From positions 808,532-871,058 of the forward strand of contig BFEA01000300.1 of assembly GCA_003427395.1 (NCBI GenBank): 62,527 nt of DNA. The letters run 5' to 3'. Both the position numbers and the translations under genes were made by a program. Under the pieces are notes generated by a model. It was not told the origin of the DNA and did no database searches. It was given only the letters and a program-made list of their open reading frames with translations. Shown piece after piece: positions 59,832 to 62,527 of this stretch (position 1 is the stretch's first letter; each line of letters begins with the position of its first letter). Source of the stretch: Chara braunii. Lineage: Eukaryota; Streptophyta; Charophyceae; Charales; Characeae.

Positions 59832-61191
59832 AACGGGCAACCACCCCACATAAGGAGGGGGAGGAGATTTTGGGCCGGGGGGGACGGAAGGGAAACGCAC
59901 TAGGAATACAAAAGGGAAAGGCAGGCAGAGAAAAGAAAGGAATGGGGGACAAGAAGGAGAAGAGAGAACGACGGCGAAGAGTCGGGAGGGGAGAATGCAT
60001 TCTGAGCTGAGAGGAGGGGAGAAAAAAGCAACGTGACATCCTCTTGCGAAAGAAGGGGCCATGCTCCTATTCCAACTTGACTTTTTTTTTTTTTTTTTTT
60101 GGGGGGGGGGGGGGGGAGGGGGAAGGAAATAGCACCGTCACGGTAAACAAACCGCCGACAGGATACTTGAGACAACCAAGAGAAGAGACGGAACACGAAA
60201 ATTCGAAATAACAAAGCCGGAGGAACAGAGAAAAATCAAACGGCTGCGACGGAAAGTAGAGAGACAAAAAAAAAAAAAAAAAAGAAAGTCGAGAGACCGA
60301 TGAAGGGGTAACAAGCATATGCACCCGCGGGTTGTGAAACACGCGACAAAACGGGCGAAGAAAAAAAAAAAAACAAATGGAAAATGAGATTCCCTCCGTC
60401 AAATAACAAAAACACATTTGCGTACAAAAAAACAAGAGCCTCAGGACCATGGAACAACATTTGACGCATGTGAAGAATTTATTTAAAAAAATAAAAAACA
60501 GAGAGAGAGAGAGAGGAAGACTGGAAGTCTAAAGAGAAACGAGGGAGGATTTGTTTTTTTAAATAAAAAACAAAAGGAACGCAGGACAACCACTAAAGTT
60601 CCAGCCTTTTGCAATCAAAAATATATATTCTTCTTCTCAGCTCCTCTCGTCCTCTTCACAGCTACTCAGACTATAATCCTCTTCAAACGTTTTCCGTCTA
60701 CTTCACAGGTCCTCCGTGTCTCCTTCCCAGTCTCTCCCTCTCGTTTTCCGTCTTCTTCACAGGTCCTCCGTCTACTTCCCAGTCTCTCCCTCTCGTTTTC
60801 CGTCTTCTTCACAGGTCCTCCTCCCAAGTCTCGTCCTCTTCTGCTCTTCACTTAAGCAAATAAATATAATAATAAATGGTTTATTTGAAATTATTTACCG
60901 ACTTCTCTTAACCATTCCTCCTCTGCATTCACCACTTCTCTCCTCCTGTTCACCGCTTCACCGTTTTTTTCCCCTTTAATAATTATAATAATCAATGGTT
61001 TTTTTCCGCCTTCTCTTAAATTTCCCACTTTCTTACCCGCCGTTATTTACTGCGTGCAACAAAACTTTCTTACCCCCTTACCTCGAGGTAAGAGTGCGCC
61101 ACATCGGAGTGTTTCTCGTTCGTCCTTGCAATGAAGATGTCCCAAAACACGGACCACCATTCGAACAGGAACCCTCCCGGTGCATCTATAG
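27814..61191 (-). CDS. LUG: LEUNIG/LEUNIG_HOMOLOG-type transcriptional co-repressor, 5' partial, 16 exons
   Basis: Join on the minus strand: 61191-61082, 56710-56318, 51064-50928, 50234-50165, 49571-49457, 48147-48086, 47817-47497, 46213-45944, 43718-43428, 37639-37498, 35390-35281, 34259-34098, 33222-33067, 30862-30737, 30292-30077, 27960-27814. All 15 introns are GT-AG. The join is one open frame of 941 residues ending in TAG at 27816-27814. Residues are numbered from the first Ile of the 61191 exon: LUFS end 1-36, Gln/Ala-rich 37-167, linker with second Gln-rich part 168-492, GRKRKQP box within 493-589, seven WD40 repeats about 638-941. Plant LEUNIG proteins are nuclear Groucho/Tup1-like co-repressors that bind SEUSS-type adaptors through LUFS and recruit repressive machinery; this function is inferred from family. 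Arabidopsis LUG has about 930 residues. Only the LisH-coding N-terminus, roughly 45 residues, is missing past the right edge. LUG and LUH cannot be told apart here. Confidence 0.95.
28425..28549. repeat. TC/TG compound microsatellite
   Basis: TC repeats followed by about 107 bases of nearly pure TG inside the last LEUNIG-type intron. Confidence 0.97.
29334..29393. other. Assembly gap, 60 N, between G-runs
   Basis: The gap is flanked by long G-runs, and the unique sequence CAAGTGGGGTATAAATC occurs on both sides (29297 and 29411). The flanks therefore probably represent one locus or a G-run expansion. Confidence 0.97.
30077..30292 (-). CDS. LUG: LEUNIG-type exon o: WD40 repeats 5-6
   Basis: 72 codons with [19 protein letters not shown] and [20 protein letters not shown], matching LUG SVCWDPSGDFLASVSEDMV and the [20 protein letters not shown] segment. 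Acceptor CTGCAG, donor GTGAGG. Confidence 0.96.
30293..30736 (-). other. LEUNIG-type intron, 444 bp
   Basis: Nothing recognised apart from an A-run near the 3' splice side of the upstream exon (30312-30324). Confidence 0.75.
30737..30862 (-). CDS. LUG: LEUNIG-type exon n: WD40 repeat 4 (degenerate)
   Basis: 42 codons: [10 protein letters not shown], then [20 protein letters not shown], matching LUG STQIRFQPRVGKYLAASS and its following VLDVETQ. As in the family, this blade lacks a W-D dipeptide. Confidence 0.95.
31354..31419 (-). pseudogene. U6: U6 snRNA pseudogene, 3'-truncated
   Basis: The minus strand reads GTGTCCTTCGGGATATCCG, ATAATTGGAA, ATACAGAGAAGATTAG and ATGGCCCCTGCGCAAG, colinear with the first two thirds of U6. 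The ACAGAGA box and the U4-pairing segment are intact. It then breaks into AAAGAAAAAGGGG instead of the GATGACACGCA segment. The A-rich break suggests a retrotransposed copy. It lies in a LEUNIG-type intron in the same orientation as the gene. Confidence 0.9.
31640..31987. repeat. Tandem duplication, period 174
   Basis: 31640-31813 and 31814-31987 are almost identical (start CTGTCCAATCCATCCAAGAC). Few differences mean it is either recent or an assembly duplicate. Confidence 0.9.
32508..32545. repeat. TC microsatellite
   Basis: Nineteen TC dinucleotides in an intron. Confidence 0.95.
32846..33019 (-). repeat. 21-24-bp minisatellite next to a splice donor
   Basis: About eight units of GCGCATACATTTGAGAGA (plus strand) with small length steps. 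It ends 47 bp from the exon at 33067. All three minus-strand frames stay open through it. Confidence 0.93.
33067..33222 (-). CDS. LUG: LEUNIG-type exon m: WD40 repeat 3
   Basis: 52 codons: [16 protein letters not shown], then [19 protein letters not shown] and MRYWNFSQN. Donor TCG then GTAAGT. The reading frame stays open across this donor into a minisatellite in the following intron, so retention of that intron would not stop translation at once. Confidence 0.95.
33223..34097 (-). other. LEUNIG-type intron, 875 bp
   Basis: Nothing recognised on either strand. Confidence 0.75.
34098..34259 (-). CDS. LUG: LEUNIG-type exon l: WD40 repeats 1-2
   Basis: 54 codons beginning [15 protein letters not shown] and ending [16 protein letters not shown], one of the best conserved LUG WD repeats, with its complete W-D dipeptide. 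Acceptor GCAG, donor GTAAGT. Confidence 0.97.
34260..35280 (-). other. LEUNIG-type intron, 1021 bp
   Basis: Contains a TC microsatellite (34349-34378) followed by a TG-rich stretch. Nothing else recognised. Confidence 0.75.
35281..35390 (-). CDS. LUG: LEUNIG-type exon k: WD40 repeat 1
   Basis: [20 protein letters not shown] continues with [17 protein letters not shown], matching LUG repeat 1. Acceptor CTTCAG, donor GTAGGT. Confidence 0.95.
35391..37497 (-). other. LEUNIG-type intron, 2107 bp
   Basis: Two tandem duplications: period 84 (36161 and 36245) and period 121 (36531-36651 and 36652-36772). A run of TTATTTATTCCTACCAGC units lies near 36355-36440. No gene recognised. Confidence 0.75.
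36531..36772. repeat. Tandem duplication, period 121
   Basis: 36531-36651 and 36652-36772 nearly identical, starting CAGTTGGAGCTTAGTCCGGT. Confidence 0.9.
37498..37639 (-). CDS. LUG: LEUNIG-type exon j: acidic [11 protein letters not shown] segment
   Basis: Starts [20 protein letters not shown], the counterpart of [23 protein letters not shown], and ends HNMDIAK plus one base of Gly. The acidic stretch precedes the WD40 propeller in all LEUNIG proteins. It is isolated by the longest intron of the gene (5788 bp). Confidence 0.95.
38451..38967. repeat. Direct repeat, about 205 bp, spaced 310
   Basis: CAGGGCTGTCCC...GTTTGCAGCAGA occurs at 38451-38656 and 38761-38967 with scattered differences. 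Possibly two old copies of one transposon. Confidence 0.85.
43116..43348. repeat. Gap-flanking duplication of 106 bp
   Basis: 43116-43221 and 43243-43348 are the same sequence (one N at 43149 in the left copy) on both sides of an N-containing joint at 43229-43242. Most likely a mis-joined contig overlap. Confidence 0.9.
43229..43242. other. Ambiguous bases / gap joint
   Basis: Mixed N and called bases between the two halves of the 106-bp duplication. Confidence 0.97.
43428..43718 (-). CDS. LUG: LEUNIG-type exon i: GRKRKQP / SSGPAN box
   Basis: 97 codons in phase 0, starting [12 protein letters not shown]. It contains [32 protein letters not shown] and [10 protein letters not shown], diagnostic of the LUG/LUH family. 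The basic RKRK run is a plausible nuclear localisation signal. Acceptor GGCAG, donor GTGAGT. Confidence 0.96.
43719..45943 (-). other. LEUNIG-type intron, 2225 bp
   Basis: Contains a CT/AC compound microsatellite (about 45069-45114). No gene recognised on either strand. Confidence 0.75.
45944..46213 (-). CDS. LUG: LEUNIG-type exon h: second Gln-rich segment and FRGNDQV
   Basis: 90 codons in phase 0, beginning [11 protein letters not shown]. An Ala/Gln stretch is followed by an uninterrupted Gln run of about 15 coded by CAG/CAA, then QAFRGNDQV, the equivalent of LUG SFRGNEQV. It ends STGAPK at a GTACAA donor. The triplet run is a likely length polymorphism. Confidence 0.92.
46214..47496 (-). 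other. LEUNIG-type intron, 1283 bp
   Basis: Contains a fragment of the LINE-associated hairpin repeat near 46465-46590. Otherwise nothing recognised. Confidence 0.75.
46550..46568 (-). repeat. LINE-type hairpin motif
   Basis: GCTGGA-AAGTGGG-TCCAGC, same orientation as the LINE 3' UTR copies. A second half-motif CACCTGCTGGAAAGTG lies at 46472. No other LINE sequence is seen here. Confidence 0.7.
47497..47817 (-). CDS. LUG: LEUNIG-type exon g: DQLRPG ... LTPQQHQLL
   Basis: 107 codons in phase 0. It contains [25 protein letters not shown] and [12 protein letters not shown], matching LUG FDQLRSG, MLTPQHQQQLMLAQQ and SEENRRLKMLL in order. It ends DQDLFK (LUG DTDMLLK). Donor GTACTG. Confidence 0.93.
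48086..48147 (-). CDS. LUG: LEUNIG-type exon f: LKNAWPLG
   Basis: Codes (G)[20 protein letters not shown], matching LUG GSNNLTLKGWPLTG. Two GT donors overlap at GGTGTAAGT. Only the use of GTAAGT keeps frame with the next exon (NIDQLRPG). Confidence 0.92.
48148..49456 (-). other. LEUNIG-type intron, 1309 bp
   Basis: Holds a diverged direct duplication between about 48700 and 48965 (shared CCCTGCCAGTGGCATGC-like and GAGCCTTGGAAAAATGGGCC-like blocks). No gene seen. Confidence 0.75.
49457..49571 (-). CDS. LUG: LEUNIG-type exon e: [12 protein letters not shown]
   Basis: Begins [15 protein letters not shown], the counterpart of LUG DIKSEINPVLTPR, and ends KPSFLP with one base of a Gly codon. Acceptor TTAG, donor GTAAGT. 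Confidence 0.93.
49572..50164 (-). other. LEUNIG-type intron, 593 bp
   Basis: Nothing recognised in either strand. Confidence 0.75.
50165..50234 (-). CDS. LUG: LEUNIG-type short exon d
   Basis: A 70-nt exon found by frame requirement: the preceding exon ends in phase 2 and the following one starts in phase 0. It supplies one base plus 23 codons, [14 protein letters not shown] through GLGQ, aligning with the LUG QVQTRNQQLPG stretch. Acceptor TGGCAG; the donor GTGGGA is the weakest-looking in the gene. Missing it would break the frame, which supports it. Confidence 0.85.
50235..50927 (-). other. LEUNIG-type intron, 693 bp
   Basis: Nothing recognised apart from a short CCGCTGATTCAGCGG palindrome near 50370. 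Confidence 0.75.
50928..51064 (-). CDS. LUG: LEUNIG-type exon c: RFGG...LLDPSQ linker
   Basis: Starts [18 protein letters not shown], matching the conserved LUG segment RFGDNVGQLLDPSHAS. The acceptor is CTGTAG before AGATTC and the donor GAG before GTGAGT. The exon ends two bases into an Arg codon that is completed by the next exon. Confidence 0.93.
51716..51796 (+). pseudogene. ccmC: Mitochondrial ccmC fragment
   Basis: 27 codons: [12 protein letters not shown], then [15 protein letters not shown], the conserved haem-handling segment near the N-terminus of the mitochondrial cytochrome c maturation protein CcmC. Similarity stops after LLI. It sits inside a LEUNIG-type intron, antisense to the gene. 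Confidence 0.85.
53681..53744. repeat. CT/AC compound microsatellite
   Basis: CT repeats followed by AC repeats in an intron. Confidence 0.96.
54541..54691. repeat. 55-bp AT-rich direct repeat, spaced 96
   Basis: CGTCAGAAATTAATAATTAT through ACAAACAGAGG is identical at 54541-54595 and 54637-54691. Confidence 0.93.
55905..56050. promoter_or_regulatory. Array of E2F/DP-like sites
   Basis: TTTTGGCGGGAAAA occurs exactly at 55905-55918, 55955-55968 and 56001-56014, followed by the variant TTTGACGCGAAAAA at 56037-56050. The units share CCCCTTTCCCAATCCCTCGG between sites, a 46-50-bp tandem repeat. Further GGCGGGAA and CGCGGGAAAA matches lie near 55848 and 56110. The core fits the E2F consensus TTTSSCGC-type. 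It lies in the intron just 5' to exon b on the plus map (that is, downstream of exon b in transcription). Function is inferred. Confidence 0.55.
56318..56710 (-). CDS. LUG: LEUNIG-type exon b: Gln/Ala-rich region
   Basis: 131 codons in phase 0, from TQQLKAREQ to DEPTLK. The first half is a Gln run broken regularly by Ala, followed by a [12 protein letters not shown] stretch. The second half has [11 protein letters not shown] and LALDEPTLK, matching the LUG segment SLASKAYEERVK with its following ESLDEAAMK. The repeat is coded by CAG/CAA/GCA triplets, so its length is likely variable between individuals. Open frames on the opposite strand here are shadows of the triplet repeat. Confidence 0.93.
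56711..61081 (-). other. LEUNIG-type intron, 4371 bp
   Basis: No gene recognised. Contents are low-complexity DNA: GA runs (56832-56861, 58451-58730, 59804-59827), a CTAT tetranucleotide array (58094-58140), a GAA run (59479-59513), a T-run followed by a G-run (60080-60116), an A-run (60266-60284), a three-copy pyrimidine-rich tandem repeat (60688, 60742, 60794) and a duplicated CCGGCGGCTGGTTCG block near 57412-57493. Long open frames here are artefacts of purine/pyrimidine runs. Confidence 0.8.
61082..61191 (-). CDS. LUG: LEUNIG-type exon a: second half of LUFS domain
   Basis: Translates to a segment beginning [12 protein letters not shown] and containing [16 protein letters not shown], the hallmark of the LUFS domain after its LisH motif. 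The acceptor is TGTGCAG before CTATAG, and the first two bases complete an Ala codon begun in an exon outside the window. The donor is CTCGAG then GTAAGG. It ends in SYLE, exactly where the next exon starts TQQLKAREQ, as in Arabidopsis LUG. No LisH exon (an LDVYIxDYLVKR-like segment) was found between here and 62527. Confidence 0.95.
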
Positions 61192-62527
61192 CTGCACAGA
61201 GCCGACGAAAATACGTATTCATTCACTAATTAATCTCCATACATTAACATCGTGGCAATATTAAAGAAGGGGGGGGGGGGGCCGGGGGTAATCGTCCCAA
61301 CACCACTCACAACCGATATACAAAGAACAGCGCCATCGATCGCGCGACGGACGGTCTGCCGAATCGTTATTCAACACCAACCAAAACATATTCACAACGA
61401 AATAATGCACAAGAAGATAAAGTTAACAGAGTACACGTACATTCCGTAATACTGTATTTAGAGTTTCTTTTTAACAGAACTATTTAACAACTACTGTAAA
61501 TACAGGAGAGAAAAAAATGCATAAGCGTTTTATTTTTCGCACGGAACCATTTATGAATATTATACTGTATATATAAAGTAGCAACATGCCGAACGAGTTA
61601 ACGAACGGCTGCGAGATGAGAACAAAAAGGACCAAACACAAGTACATCCACCGAGCCGAGGGTAAAAAGGGATAAATTGATATATCCGGTGCGACGCACA
61701 GAGCAGACTCATGGAGAGAGGAGAGAGAGAGAGGAGAGAGAGAGAGGAGAGAGAGGAGAGAGAAAGGACAGAGAGCAGAGAGAAGAGAGGAGAGAAGAGG
61801 AGAGAAGAGAGGAGAAAAGGGGAGAGAGGAGAGGACAGAATAAGAGAGCAGAGGTAGGAGAGAGGAACGGAGAAATCGACAGTCACAACGGAGAGAGGAG
61901 AGAGGAGAGACAGGAGAGACAGGAGAGAGGAACGGAGAAATCTGCCTCCTCTTAGGCCGGTAAATCGATAGTCACAACGGATAGGGCTGAAACACATTGT
62001 CGCCCTTCCGTTTTCTCCAGACCGCCAAACGCTAACTCGCCTGAATTATTTCAAAGACTATTCAAACAGCTGAAATCCAAAAAAAAAAAAAAAAAAAAAA
62101 GGTCAGCGCAAAGACACGCCGAGCACGAAAAACTTTACTGCAGTCCCTTCTCATTTTCCATAAACACGCCGAGCACGAAAAACATTACTGCAGTCCCCCA
62201 TCACCTAGTGTCAGCTGGCTGGCGGCTGCTGCTAACGTCTGCTCGACACATTTCAGGACAAAACAAATACCACGTGGGTCAAATACTCTATATCCAGCAT
62301 AGCAGGTCATAACAATCCGTCCAGACGACAGCAATATATCGTCACAAACAGAACTGCCCGGTAAACCGTAGGCAGAGAGAGAGAAGAGGACAATAAACGA
62401 GGGGCTGTGGCAAACTATTTCGTCGGAGTTTCACCGACTCATCAGGAGGCTGAACCCTCAACAGTCTGCAGAATCCCCTCACTGATTACACTGTAAATGA
62501 TAATCTACCTTAACCAAAATCAAAGAC
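61192..62527 (-). other. Partial intron upstream of the LUFS exon
   Basis: No exon recognised. It holds a purine-rich GGAGAGA microsatellite (about 61710-61935), a poly(A) run near 62079-62100, and a two-copy 50-bp-period tandem repeat (62114 and 62164, ACACGCCGAGCACGAAAAAC). The missing LisH exon is expected beyond 62527. Confidence 0.7.

Noticed and set aside
59472-59903. Arg-rich open frame
   Set aside because: Produced by a GAA/AGA run and GA microsatellite in an intron.
61192-62527. Search for the LisH exon of the LEUNIG-type gene
   Set aside because: No LDVYIxDYLVKR-like segment seen on the minus strand here; it is assumed to lie outside.

Overview
The window is a nuclear plant contig. 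The best evidence is one large, confidently reconstructed gene on the minus strand (27814-61191, continuing past the right edge). It encodes a LEUNIG / LEUNIG_HOMOLOG-type transcriptional co-repressor, recognised from its LUFS-domain end, Gln-rich middle, conserved GRKRKQP-SSGPAN box and seven WD40 repeats. Sixteen exons were joined by hand. All fifteen introns between them are GT-AG, and the joined frame has no stop over 941 codons plus the terminator. Only the N-terminal LisH-encoding exon(s) lie outside. A mitochondrial atp9 fragment with a group II intron just before its last exon, together with introns of up to 5.8 kb, suggests a seed-free land plant or close streptophyte alga (inference).

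Layout. 1-2 kb: low-complexity DNA and tRNA-derived SINE-like copies. 2-10.2 kb: three minus-strand copies of one LINE family, the third close to full length but dead. 10.2-15.2 kb: a patchwork of tandem and inverted repeats, a mitochondrial insertion (cox2, trnH, group II intron and atp9 pieces) and clear assembly damage. That damage includes three intact Tn5/Nextera mate-pair junction adapters and a false 140-bp duplication. 15.2-19.1 kb: AT-rich DNA with decayed, unrecognised ORFs and a diverged duplicated module. 19.1-27.8 kb: no gene recognised. 27.8-62.5 kb: the LEUNIG-type gene, with introns full of microsatellites, short tandem duplications, a U6 snRNA pseudogene, a mitochondrial ccmC fragment and an array of E2F-like sites.

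What stands out is the complete exon structure of the co-repressor, a frame-open minisatellite directly behind one of its splice donors, the E2F-like array, and two stem-loops at the LINE 3' end, one of which recurs elsewhere in the contig. I found no operon-like or defence system. Several tempting duplications are probably assembly artefacts and are marked as such.
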